Part shown: piece after piece, positions 41,501 through 52,439 of the stretch
How positions within the stretch are numbered: the stretch's first letter is position 1
How the letters are laid out: each line of letters starts with the position of its first letter
NCBI RefSeq assembly: GCF_043290135.1
Contig: NC_134707.1
Span: 85,826,447-85,890,446, forward strand
DNA length: 64,000 bases
DNA from: Rhipicephalus microplus
Lineage: Eukaryota; Arthropoda; Arachnida; Ixodida; Ixodidae
Reading direction: 5' to 3'
Notes under the pieces: generated by a model
Seen by the model: the letters and a program-made list of their open reading frames with translations, nothing else
Told to the model about the DNA's origin: nothing
Database searches by the model: none
Position numbers and translations under genes: made by a program

Positions 41501-42262
41501 GCAGGTGGGTCGACCAATCTTTCTTCGCCCCCACCCCTCAGGGTGAACCCGTATGCGCTCTTAAGTGAAATGGCTCCCTCGGTAGCCACAATGCACTACC
41601 TACGCACGTCCCTGCGTCATGCTAGTAAAAAACGCATTGCGCAGGTTACCCCACCAGTCCTATTTTCCAGCAAATGTTCGCTTTCACGCTCCCAAGAAGT
41701 CGTCATTAATAAGGTGCACGCAAATTCTGCATACACACCACACTCTTTAGCAAAATGGCGACAACCGGACATTGTGACAGTGACGTGCTACCACTGTGGG
41801 CTGTGCTGCCGTGCAGACCTTCACCACTTACTCTGGCAGTGTTTCGCATTTGAAAAAGGGTGAACGGCCTTACAAGCTTTGCAAACCACAAATTATCGTG
41901 AAGCCCTCCTTACGAACCCGGACAAGCAGTTATTATTTGCCCAATATGGAAGTCAGAGCGGCCTGATCAGAGTGGTTTAGGGGGTCCGACAAATCACAGT
42001 ACTGACCCCATACCGCCTCAGTACCAGTGATGGTGAATACAAGTGTAAAACACGTGACACTGTGAACTAGTAGTGTAGTTAGAAAGTCTTGCTTATCCCC
42101 ACAGAGGTCCTGTGCCTCCCCCTTTTTTTTTTCTTTTTCAATAAAGGACTTTCCATCCATCCCGTCATTGTGTAAAGCAAGAGATAATAAATCTAATCAA
42201 GAAAAGCATACAGATGCCATCTGGTGTTTTACAGTGAAGACATCTTTGCCTTGTGCCATCAC

Positions 42263-42483
42263 CGTCATGGTAATAGTAGTAACAGTAGCAGTGATAGTAA
42301 CAGTAGTTCAAACTGTTGTAATAGTAGTAGTTGTACCAGCAGTAGTAGTAGTAGTAATAGTAGTAACAGAATTAGTGATAGTGGTAGTATTAGTAGTAGT
42401 AACAGTAGTAGCGAAAGTATTAACAAGAGTAGAAACAGCTGTAGCAGCAGTAGCAGTAATGGTAATAGTAGTATTAGTAGTAT

Positions 42484-42555
<72 letters not shown>

Positions 42556-42556
42556 G
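42263..42556. repeat. (TAG)n trinucleotide microsatellite, ~290 bp
   Basis: Impure TAG/AAC/TGA triplets from 42263, becoming pure TAG from about 42484 to 42556. It begins about 100 bases after the LINE 3' end. Long frames across it (polyVal on plus, polyLeu on minus) are artefacts. Confidence 0.95.
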
Positions 42557-43440
42557 TAGTCACGCAGGTCGTGTGACCTGGTGGGTGGGAGTGAAGGAGT
42601 GGAAAATAAATAAAATGAAATTATGGTGCCACGATTATGGTGCCACGAAACACGATTACGATGCTCAGGATGATGATGATGCAAGTGATCTTGCTATCAA
42701 ACTGCACAGACTCACGTGCTAGCAGCTTCCCTGTACAATCGTTTTCATGGTGTGGAACTGTCTTATATTTCGTTCATCTGAAGCGTGGTAAGGGTAAATG
42801 AACGTGCATGAGAATATATAACTGTAGATGTTGATTTTACTAGCCATCGTACAGACACATATTGTCCGATGACCCCTGTCAACATAACCAGAGCCACGAC
42901 AGTGATCCTTGAAGCACGAGACGGCTCTGGCCAGGTGGTGGATCTGAACTGTGCCATAAGCCCAGGGGCCCTGGTTGGTACGTTTCCAACGAATCAATCA
43001 CCCTTAGTGTTTTAAGTTTGGAACCGCTAGCCGGTGGGATAACGGACACATCGTCTCGGGTCAGAGCTGCTTAGCAGCTCGGCTTCGTGCCAGCCCAACT
43101 CGTCCGACCTACAGCGGTTGAGCATGCATGGGGTTGGTGTCCCATTGAGATGTGGAAGAGACACTGAAGCATGGCAAGCATGACTTTTTTAGTATCACGA
43201 AAAAGTACTTTAAAATAAAGATGTTTACTGTCCATTTAAAGAGGTACTAATACCGATTATTAAAGTTGGGTTCACTCTGCCATCTCCTGTATGCAGAGAC
43301 ATCTCTGAGCGAGTGTGAAGCAGAGAGAATGCCGAGATCTCTTTTTCAATATTAAGGCTAATTGTTGCATAGAGCGCCTAGTGACGTCCACACTAGGGTG
43401 TCCTCACGCTACAGTACCAATCCTAGTGACTTCACCATTA
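42557..43440. other. Stretch without recognised gene
   Basis: Contains a perfect small hairpin, GAGCTGC-TTA-GCAGCTC, at 43064-43080. No gene. Confidence 0.45.
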
Positions 43441-43525
43441 GTATGGCTAGCAGTGATGACCACAGCTACAAATACGAAATAGGCCACTTGTGCGTCATCA
43501 ACACAGCCACAGAGCGGAGCAGTCA
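43441..43525 (+). repeat. Direct repeat pair, copy 1
   Basis: GTATGGCTAGCAGTGATGAC … AAATACGAAATAGGCCACTT … AACACAGCCACAGAGCGGAG recurs at 43962-44040 with few changes, about 520 bases away. Confidence 0.75.
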
Positions 43526-43961
43526 TAGAAACCATACAGGTTCCTAAAGTTAACTAGGGAGGCTCTGGCGCTAAAATAATTCAGCGACCATAGGAGCAAT
43601 GGGTAGAGCACAACTTTCTCTAGTCTTCATGCTTGCAGGCTTCAAACACACTTGTGGCTTTGTTTATTGTTGTGTTTTGGATTTGTTTCAAAAAAGAAAC
43701 GGATCGTTATGAACTTTGCTAGTTGATTTGAGCTGTTAAGCCAAGAAAGTTAAGGTGGTGAAGTGCGACAGCTGAACGTTTGCTGATTATCGTGTCATGA
43801 CAAACCTGCTCCAAGCCACGTGAAGCCAAAAGGAGCCGAAAGTGCGATGATTATACAAGTTTGTGTACTAACCATCATTGCCACGCTGGCTGAAGTGCAG
43901 TGCATTGCAGCTCCCATAGACATTAGTGCGAGAGTTCCCTCTAGCATAATAATGGGAAACT

Positions 43962-44040
43962 GTATGGCTGCAATGACCTCAGGTAAAAATACGAAATCGC
44001 CACTTGTGCATCACCAACACAGCCATGGAGCGGAGAGGCC
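43962..44040 (+). repeat. Direct repeat pair, copy 2
   Basis: GTATGGCTGCAATGACCTCA … AAATACGAAATCGCCACTTG … AACACAGCCATGGAGCGGAG; see 43441-43525. The ORF at 43820-44158 across it shows no domain. Confidence 0.75.
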
Positions 44041-44539
44041 GTGGAAATGTCACGATATCTTGTGCAGGCACATGACGAAGAGCTCATACCGTGTCTTCGT
44101 GTCAGGACACTCTAGGAGTCAGCAGGAACGCTTATTAGCATGTCTTCTAGGACACTGAGCGATTTTTGTATTGAACCCCTTTCACACAAAAGTGTATCTT
44201 GGCTAAGATGACGAAAGCACATACCGAGCTGATGTCTGCGAAATTCTTTTATCAGCATTAGCATTAATCAGTCTGTGCCTGTATAACCATCATGTGATGA
44301 CAATAATGATGCGCCTGCGATGATTGCCTCCTATTAACTCAAGATGTATACAAGCGCACATAATATACTGCTTGGTTTAATTTGTGGTGTCACTTCCTAC
44401 AGTATGTGTGATGCGACCTCATCTACATAAAGCTTTCAACTGTCGTGACACCAAAAACTATCACCATCTTGAACGTGCCATAACTGGTATGTGCCATAAC
44501 TGAGCTGAGACTATTCCAAATACACTACTCACCATAGGA

Positions 44540-44740
44540 CGGCAAAAAATGCGGAACTCACTCACGAAATACATTTTGTCCTGAGGGCTCACGCGGGCTC
44601 AGCCTCACCAAATTTTTCTTTAATCGGACTTACTCCGACTTGCTGAAATTTTTCTTAGCCAGGCTCACTCAGACTCACCCATCGCTCAATCTGAGTTTGA
44701 CTAAGTCTGAGTGAGTGAACTGAGGAGTGAGTTTGCCGGC
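44540..44740. repeat. CTCACTC-rich dispersed repeat, copy 2
   Basis: Rich in GGCTCACTCAGACTC words; parallels 32700-32890. It ends with the inverted phrase TCTGAGTGAGTGAAC, so it can fold back on itself. Confidence 0.55.
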
Positions 44741-44769
44741 CTGCGCTACTCACGCTTCCAGAACAGGTG

Positions 44770-44945
44770 CACTAATTTTTTCAACGTGAAGGGCCTTGAT
44801 GGGGGAGGGAAAGAGTACAGAGCGAGAGAAGGAAAGCAAGAAAGAGGGAATTTCTTGCCCAGAAATTCCTAACGAGGCAGGATTCTAACCCGCATACCGT
44901 CGACCATAAGGCGAGCGTCCTAACAGTTCGGCTATCCAGGCATGC
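44770..44945 (-). mobile_element. tRNA-derived SINE, minus strand (second family)
   Basis: On the minus strand: GCCTGGATAGCCGAACTGTT (box A region), ACGCTCGCCTTATGGTCGAC (anticodon arm) and GCGGGTTAGAATCCTGCC (box B), then a body with GGGCAAGAAATTCCC and a CT-rich end. It is a tRNA-headed SINE distinct from the family at 62765. Confidence 0.75.
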
Positions 44946-44984
44946 TAACAAGGCATATCATAGCCTTAAATACTCTATTGTAGT

Positions 44985-45245
44985 GGGAAAAGAAGGTGAG
45001 CATGAGGAGGAAAGATGTGAGGATGAGGAGGAGGGAAAGAAGGAGTGGAGTGAGAAAAGTATAACACAGAAAGAATGAGAAAGAGTGAAAAAGAAATGTC
45101 GAGAGAAAATGAGAGAATCAAAGAATTAGGAAATATAAAGTGAAAAATAGAGATAGAGTGGGACAGAAAGCCAGAGGAAGCAAAGAGAGAGGGGGAAATA
45201 AAAATGAAAGGCAGGAAGAAAAATAGGAAGAGCAGGAAATAGAGA
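44985..45245 (+). repeat. Purine-rich low-complexity tract
   Basis: About 260 bases almost entirely A and G on the plus strand (GAGGAAAGA, GAGAAAGAGTG and similar). A second weaker tract lies at 45595-45725. Confidence 0.85.
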
Positions 45246-46200
45246 TATTTTACACAAAAGTTAACAGCTGGTGGCAGCTTTTACCAATACAATTAATATT
45301 CATCTTATACATCCACTATCGATTGCATAAGAAATTGATCGAAAGCACCTACTTGACCAATACAACTGCCTATTTGCCCAATAAAAAAACAATATGCGAC
45401 TGGCTATTGGCCCTTGTTGGTGACAAATACAAGTCCTATTTGCGCAAGGAAAACCAAAATATGTGCGTCTATTGTTCCCTATTTGTACTAATGGAATTCT
45501 TATACACCCAATACACCTCTAATAGACTTTCTATGAGACCGATAGCAATTTCTTATTGGACCAACACAAACTTATATATATATGAGAATTCTTGATAAGG
45601 AGAGCAAGAGATATTGACAAATAAAAAAAATAAATGAAGAAAAAAGGACCGAAAAATAACTAGAATAGGCAAGAAAAAAACAGAAGAACAGATAAAGAGA
45701 AAATTCGCAAAACTTGGCCAAACAGCAAAAAAACCAGGAATACATAGGCGCTAGCTCCGCCAATTCATCAGCATTGTGCCTACAGTGCAATTTATGTTAT
45801 TTTTGTTATTATTTTCATCGTTTATAACGTAAAGTCGAAAAGTTATGCATAAAAGCTAACAAATTGTGCTCAGCGGCACAGAGGTGAATGAGAACATCAA
45901 TAACCAAGCTTTTTAACGCAGTTGCTTTTTAATGCATACAAAATTATGGCAGGTAAAAAAATAAAAACAAGTTCCTGATCTGACGCTATATGCTACCACT
46001 GTAAATAAGTAAGCGCGCTGTGAAAAACGCAAGCTAACTTTTCCAACCCGTTATTTTCAGGGGAAACCACTTTTTCCAAATATGTCAGAGAATTTATCAC
46101 CATGAATACTGCCCACGCGCAATTAGCGCGCTAAGTTTTACGAAAAAAGCGAAATTATTTCACGCGCCCTGTTGCCACAATATTTCTCGAATAACCACCG
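45246..46200. other. AT-rich stretch without recognised gene
   Basis: The frame at 45323-45595 has recurring CCAATACA and CTATTTG words in its DNA, suggesting degenerate simple sequence rather than coding. Confidence 0.45.
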
Positions 46201-46369
46201 TAATAAACAACTAAAAAGAATTGGACACTACAAAAATGCTGGCGCACTGCGAGTTTACAATTGGCTCTGACTCGTGGCACGACTGCCTTGCAGTGAAGCA
46301 GCCTTCTGTGGCCATGACCGCTTTTATTTCGCACAACCCACGTAGCGCGGCATATCTACCTCCTCACAG

Positions 46370-46702
46370 ATGGCTCGCGTTTCGTCAAAACGAAAGCCTA
46401 AGAACGGTACCCGGCGACATTCTTTGCACACTCCGGGTTTTTCCGAAGTCAAATCACGCACCATTTATTCGACGACAGTGCGGCGCCTTTCAATTAAGGC
46501 ATTGCGATACACGGAGAAGATGCGTATGCCAAGGTCGGGCAGAAAACAATTGCGGGGGCTAAAAATATGCCTGGAATCCTCCGATGCAAACGGACCGGAG
46601 CGGTTGACAGCTTCTGGCGCCGGCTGTCTCCATCAACGAGACAACAATAAAAAGAACGGTGGATGCATTGGCACACAACGTACGTCGCTCCCAATGCCAA
46701 AA
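46370..46702 (+). CDS. Possible small basic protein exon, unrecognised
   Basis: ATG at 46370 follows a TCCTCACAG acceptor-like site and the frame stays open to a strong donor-like GTGAGT at 46703. It would encode about 111 residues starting MARVSSKRKPKNGTRRHSLH, strongly basic (Arg/Lys/Ser). No domain is recognised. The local GC content is higher than in the flanks (46200-47460). It could equally be part of an unknown repeat. Confidence 0.25.
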
Positions 46703-46978
46703 GTGAGTAATCACACTAGTTTCAGTTACATAAGCGTCAATACAAGACAAATATGTACAATACTAGTTATTTTTGAAGAGTTAGAGCCCTAAATACCGCA
46801 GCGATCTCAACCGTATCACTACATTTTTTTTTTTCGTCTAAACAATGAACAGTAGAGATGCGTTGCTTCCGATGACAATGAAGCGGCTGAGGACTTTTTC
46901 TGTGTGACAATTGCGAAAACGAATGTTCATTTTAGCTTTGAATGGGCGTGCCAATCACGAGGTTTCAGTTTATGAACA

Positions 46979-47461
46979 GTGCAAGAGCAGCTCCGACATC
47001 AGAGTCGGACAGATGCGGCTTCGTACCGTGGGAAAGTGATCCACAAGTCAAAATATACCGTCTCGCGCTTCAAACTTAATGCGTGCGCTAGAGAAGAAAG
47101 AGAGCAACCGTCACGAGCCCTTACCGCAAGTGCTCGGGACTACCCATGGGATCGGCAGGAAGAGCACGGGAGAGGCGAGGCGGGGCAACAATGCTCATCA
47201 CACAGCACTGGCAGCGGGATCACTCGGTTAGGCTTAGCGCGACAGCGGCGGACTGCTCATTTGCTTCGGAGAGCGCTTCTCGAAGAGGCCGACATCGCGA
47301 TCGTTCATGATTGTGGCCGTCGACATAGGCTAGCGCAACTACAGCATTTATGTCGACGGCAAACGCACAAGCAAGTTTCAGTTTCAGAACATAGCGCACG
47401 TTTGGCAGCCTCTGTCAAGCTGTATGAAACTCTATCGCCTGCACTTTTCCGCCTGAAGTGA
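46979..47461 (+). other. Open frame of 160 codons, unrecognised
   Basis: Begins MQEQLRHQSRTDAASYRGKV; Arg-, Gln- and Ala-rich, no domain or motif. It lies in the same GC-raised segment as the frame at 46370. Probably fortuitous. Confidence 0.2.
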
Positions 47462-47994
47462 AATGACAACTTTATTGGCTACGCAGCTAAACATGACAAC
47501 TAGCAATGCTCAAGACCAGCGCAAAAGAAACTAGCGAAGCTTAAGTTAGTATAAATGAATTGAACAACTAACAACCAATCCAATGCTTCATACTTCTAAG
47601 ACAAAAAAAATCGTGAAAACGTTGTGTTAGTTCCTCAGGCTTCATGGTAATGAAGCGGCATTATTAAGCGCAGTATTGTCAACTTCCTCAAGAGCAGCTG
47701 CCCATGCATTACACAATGGCAGCGTCGGCTCAATATTTAGTGAGAAATTTAGAATTTTGCACCAGGCCCTAGGCGATTTTTCGTTCAAGTTTACCGAAGT
47801 ACAAATTTCAAAGATATATATAGTTAGCTCCAAATATTGTAAATTCTCTGGATCAAAGCCGAAGTAGAAGTAGACAGAGCAACGTTTTTTCATCCGAAAA
47901 CGCTGAAAAAGAAAGTAGGACAGTGTTTGTAGTTCATTATAAATTCATTAATAAACACAGTTGTAATGATCATATAAAAATTCACCCCGTATCT

Positions 47995-48290
47995 ACGTGT
48001 TTGACTGCAAATGTCGTCGAAAGGTGATAGTCTTCTGTCTGTGAGAGTTTAAAAAATATTTATCCGTTGATGTTTTGCGCGAGAAAATCGATAAATGGGA
48101 ATCTGAAGGCGCTGCGTCAGACATGAGCGTCACCTGGCGGTGGTTTTAGAAAGAAAAGAATAGCTAGCCTATATATTCTAGGCACTATAATTGTGCACAT
48201 AAATCTTGAAGGCCATATTTTGCAACTATCAAGATAGGTGGCAGCATCGTATTGCTTTCGTATTGTCAACGCAAACCAAGAGATATGGCG
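47995..48290. repeat. Dispersed repeat, copy 2
   Basis: Partner of 34480-34640; immediately precedes the LINE at 48330. Confidence 0.6.
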
Positions 48291-48515
48291 GATGAGTAGA
48301 GAGAAAGGCTTTGAGGTGGTAAAAATAAACAGAGAGGTGCATAGGTGGGGGTGGTTTTCAACAAGACAGAATTCACTTCGATGGGCGGCTAGGTCATGAG
48401 GTGGGTTGGCGACTTGCAGGACGCGCAGTAGCTTTTTTAGGGGCAAGCGAATCCTTCGGGGTGCAGGATAGCTAGTAACGAGGAAAACAACCAGGGAGAC
48501 TCTTCGACAGGTGGT

Positions 48516-49685
48516 ATGGACAGATACGATTCCGAAGTGGCACCAATATCTAAGATAGGTAGAGTCCGGGGCATAAATAGACGTAGCCACGAGCGCCGAG
48601 CCAATTCAGACATAGGGTATATTAACATGCAGGGTGGTAGGAACAGGCTGAAGTGGGAAGAGATAAAAGAACAGCTAAGGGAAGAGAGGCCGACGGTATA
48701 CGGTTTTGTAGAAACACAACTCAGGGACATGGAACAACCTGCGAACAATCCGGACTACGCATGGGAATATTGTAATAGAACAGAAGGCAGAAGAAAGGGG
48801 GGTGGTGTTGGGACATTCATTCATAAAAGTACAGACTGGCAAAGGGTCAAGCAGGAGTGCAAGGAACATTTATGGCTAAAAGGGAAAGTGGCAGGTCAAA
48901 TGACACTCCTTGGTTTCGTGTACTTGTGGACGGGAGCAAATGGCAGAGAGGAAAACCAGGCAATGGTAGAGTGTATATCAAAGGACATTCAGGAGTTAGG
49001 AAGAGAGTGCGAGATAATTATACTAGGAGACATGAATGCGCACATAGAAGATATAGATGGGTATACCGACCCGACAGGCAAAATGATCATGGATATGTGT
49101 GAAAGGCTTGATTTGATCATTTGCAAGAGTACCGAGAAGTGTGAAGGGCAAATAACATGGGAGGCAGGAAGGCTGCAGTCGACGATAGATACTGCACTGA
49201 TGTCACATAGGATTTATGATAAGCTCAGGGGAATGCACATAGATGAAGGTGGCTCCAGAAGGCTGAGTAGTGATCACAAACGTATCAAGCTAAGTTTTGG
49301 AAGAGCAGTGAAAGTGGGAAGGAGACAAGATGAGCAACTACAGGAAAATTTTTATCCAGGAAGGCAAATTGAAATAGCCACTAAACAAATTGAGAAAGTA
49401 ATCACGGAGGATAATAAGACAGTGTGGACATACACAAATCTAGTTAGACTCTTTGAGCTAGAGCTTGCTAAGACGCGTGACAAGTCACCCCAGAAAAGAA
49501 GACACAAACCGAAAAGTGGGTGGGATGAGGAAGTTAAGAGAGCCATAGCAAAACGTCAGGAAGCCTTTAGGGAACACAGACATGCTAAGCAGCGGGGTGA
49601 ACCGACAGATGATGTGGAAAGAAAATGGGAAACCTTTCTAAACTGTAGAAGGGATGCATCCCTTCTGATCAATGAAAAAAATTAG
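48516..49685 (+). pseudogene. LINE endonuclease, long open frame
   Basis: 389 codons. DIGYINMQGGRNRLKWEEIK (N of motif 1), TVYGFVETQLRD (catalytic Glu), GGGVGTFIHKS, IIILGDMNAHIEDIDGYTDP (GDMNAH) and RLSSDHKRIKLSF (SDH): all APE endonuclease blocks are present. The frame ends in an A7 run at 49676, where a one-base slip separates it from the next frame (INEK-IRRKGAQWLAEV). Confidence 0.9.
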
Positions 49686-51290
49686 AAGAAAGGGAGCTCA
49701 GTGGCTGGCAGAAGTACATAAAGAAGATAAAAACGCAGCTGCGAAATTTCGGAACCATCTAAACTCCCTAAGAAATGAGACGAGCCTAGAGCAGAGTTTT
49801 ATAACTACAGCCCAAGGTGCTAGGCTAGAAGAAGACGAAGCTATTGAATATATAAAAACAAGGGTGACAGAAAAAGTTCAACAAAGTACTTTATGCACCA
49901 CAATAGACAAGGTCGAATCAAGTGGTGCAATGGCTCCATTTTCACAACGAGAGTGGGAAAGGGCTGAGAAAAGGGTTCCTAGTAGTACATCAACAGGCCC
50001 AGATGGCATTCCAATTATGCTGATAAAGACATTAGGTCCGAAGTCTAAGCAGGCTTTGAGAGAGGCAGTGAGCAAAATAATAATCGATGGTGAAGTTCGA
50101 TGAATGGAAACTTAACAGGATGAGCATGATCTATAAAGGAAAGGGGGACAAAGCTGACAAAAACAACTACCGTCTTATAACAGTGACATCAGTGGTCTAC
50201 AGGCTGGCGATGCAGATTATAAAGGAAAGACTGCAGGCATGGATAGAGGATGAGGAGGTGCTGGGGGAACTGCAGAATGGGTTTCGGAAACACGGGAGGT
50301 TGGAAGACAATCTGTTCTCACTGACGCAGTGCATCGAAATAACAGAAAAAAAAACACAGGCCCCTGTGGCTAGCATTTTTGGATATCAAGGGAGCGTACG
50401 AGCGTGGTTCAAGAGGAATTGTGGGGAATACTGGACACACTGGGCGTGGAACATGTAGTCACTAATCTTTTAAAGGATATCTATAAAGGTAACAAGGTAG
50501 TTATAAAGTGGGAAAACAGGTATCCAAGCCTTCAGAGGTAAAACGGGGGCTTAGGCAGGGGTGTCCCCTGTTACCCTTATTATTCATGATGTACCTACAA
50601 GGATTAGATGCCGAATTAGAGGGAAGTGGAGTGGGCTTCAACCTCTCTTTATTCAAACAAGGAAAACTCATTGATCAGGCACTACCAGCATTAATGTACG
50701 CAGATGATATAGTGTTAATGGCCAACAACAAGGAAGATTTGCAGAGATTGATGGACATCTGCGGTAATGAGGGAGATAGGTTAGATTTTATTTCAGTAAG
50801 GAAAAATCAGCAGTCATGATTTTCAATGACACAGAAGGTAGTGAGCTAAGAATACAGGAGGTCACGCTAGAGGTAACAGATAAATACAAATATCTGGGCG
50901 TATGGATAAACAATGGGACCGAGTACCTGAGGGAACACGAAATATACGTGACGACTAAAGGTAACAGGAATGCAGCAACGATGAAAAATAGGGCACTGTG
51001 GAATTACAATAGGTATGATGTTGTGAGAGGAATATGGAAAGGGGTCATGGTTTCTGGTTTGACGTTCGGCAATGCGGTCTTGTGCATGAGATCAGAAGTT
51101 CAAACAAGATTAGAAATTAAGCAACGTGGAATAGGTAGGCTTGCTTTAGGAGCTCACGGGAATACACCAAATCAGGGAGTACAAGGTGATATGGGATGGA
51201 CATCATTTGAGGGCAGGGAAGCTAGCAGCAAGATAAAATTTTCAGAAGCGATTGAGAGAAATAGGGGAGGAGCGTTGGGCTAGGAAGGTT
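49672..51290 (+). pseudogene. LINE reverse transcriptase, frameshifted
   Basis: STGPDGIPIMLIKTLGPKSK, then in other frames NRMSMIYKGKGDKADKNNYR, GELQNGFRKHGRLEDNLFSL, AFLDIKGAYERV at about 50380 (motif A), VKRGLRQGCPLLPLLFMMYL (motif B) and LPALMYADDIVLMANNKEDL (motif C, YADD). Breaks near 50100, 50350, 50460 and 50815. Confidence 0.9.
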
Positions 51291-51445
51291 TCCAGCTACT
51301 TGTACATGAAGAATGTCGATACAAAATGGAAGAAGCGAACCAGAAAATTGACTGGTAAATACTTGGAAAACAGCAGGGGCCAAACCAAAAAGAATTATCG
51401 GTTAAGAAGGTGAAGGAAGCTGAGACCGACATGTGAAGAATCGGC

Positions 51446-51814
51446 ATGATTAAGAAGTCCGCACTAGAGACCTATCGAACTTTTAAGCAGGAAATTGCCA
51501 AGGAAAAGATCTATGATAATACTCGGGGTAGTTCTCTACTGTTTGAGGCCAGGACGGGAGTACTGCGAACCAAGACATACCGGGCCAAATACGAAGGGGT
51601 AGACACAGTATGCAGTGCGTGTGGAGAGGAAGAAGAAACTGCCGAACACTTGATAATGTACTGTAAAGGGCTTCACCCTATAGTTCAGGATGATGGCGCA
51701 GAGTTTTTCAAAGCACTGGGATTTATGAACCGGGAGGGCAAAATAGACTTTAAGCGGGTAGACTTAACTAGAAGGAGGTTATCTGATTGGTGGCTAAAGT
51801 CAAGGCAAGAGTGA
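51446..51814 (+). pseudogene. LINE C-terminal zinc knuckle region
   Basis: VDTVCSACGEEEETAEHLIM and YCKGLHP: C-x2-C, H and C ligands of the C-terminal knuckle common to several LINE clades. Confidence 0.85.
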
Positions 51815-52439
51815 AAATTAAACCCTTCACTGCAAAGTACGAATCCTAAAGCTCACTTTTTAAAGAAAAAAAAAATAAATCTAATTTTCATTAAGTAATA
51901 CGGCTTAGTGGCGCTAGCCACCGCCCAATCTAAAGGGTACAGCCGTATTCATTCATCTATTCATCCATCCAGCAAAGCGTAAAAAAGCACGCCTTTTCGT
52001 GCATAGCGCGCATTGTCAGCGCAGTGTAATAAAGGCTACAGTTCCTAAAATAATCGTGTATGCCTTTTTTTTGGTATAAAAAACACACCACATAAGATTG
52101 ATGCGTTGATATTGTATCTCAAATATGCGCAATAATTGCTTTGTAATCTACAATTGCACAAGTATGAACTTAGAAGCCAGAGCAATATTGGTGAAGGCTG
52201 CGGAAGTGGGTGTACTTTGACCGTTTTATTTGACAAGCAGAAATGCAGGCAGACAAACGTTTTTGCGTTGAACTATGCTAAAACTATCATCTTTACAAGC
52301 ACGCTACGCCTTCTTTGCCTATTTTTCAGAGTGGGTATGAGCATTACTGTGAGCCCCAGCAATGCATTTGCCACATTTTAAAGAAAATAAACAAACAAGG
52401 CAGCGCAAATTGTGGTACATAGCGCCGCTTGGTAGGTGT

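Larger units (their letters stand above)
36823..42161 (+). mobile_element. I-group LINE with RNase H, decayed
   Basis: In order: gag-like ORF1 with zinc knuckles (36823-37992), APE endonuclease (38340-38890), reverse transcriptase (39560-40330), RNase H (41110-41500) and a C-terminal zinc-knuckle region (41770-41863). It ends in TTTCAATAAAGGACTTTCCA at about 42138-42158. An RNase H domain places it in the I/R1/LOA group of non-LTR retrotransposons. Many stops and frameshifts show it is long dead. Confidence 0.88.
48330..51972 (+). mobile_element. APE-type LINE, decayed, with ATTC/ATCC tail
   Basis: Endonuclease (48516-49300), reverse transcriptase (49672-51290) and C-terminal zinc knuckle (51446-51814), ending in ATTCATTCATCTATTCATCC at about 51947-51970. 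No RNase H or gag knuckle was found, so it differs from the element at 36.8 kb. The clade (R1, CR1, L1 or RTE-like) cannot be settled by eye. The 5' boundary is approximate. Confidence 0.85.

Noticed and set aside
42168..42722. Long polyVal and polyLeu/polySer open frames
   Set aside because: They are translations of the TAG microsatellite in different frames, with no real coding signal.
44866..44942. tRNA gene on the minus strand
   Set aside because: Boxes A and B are present but arms mispair and a SINE body follows directly.
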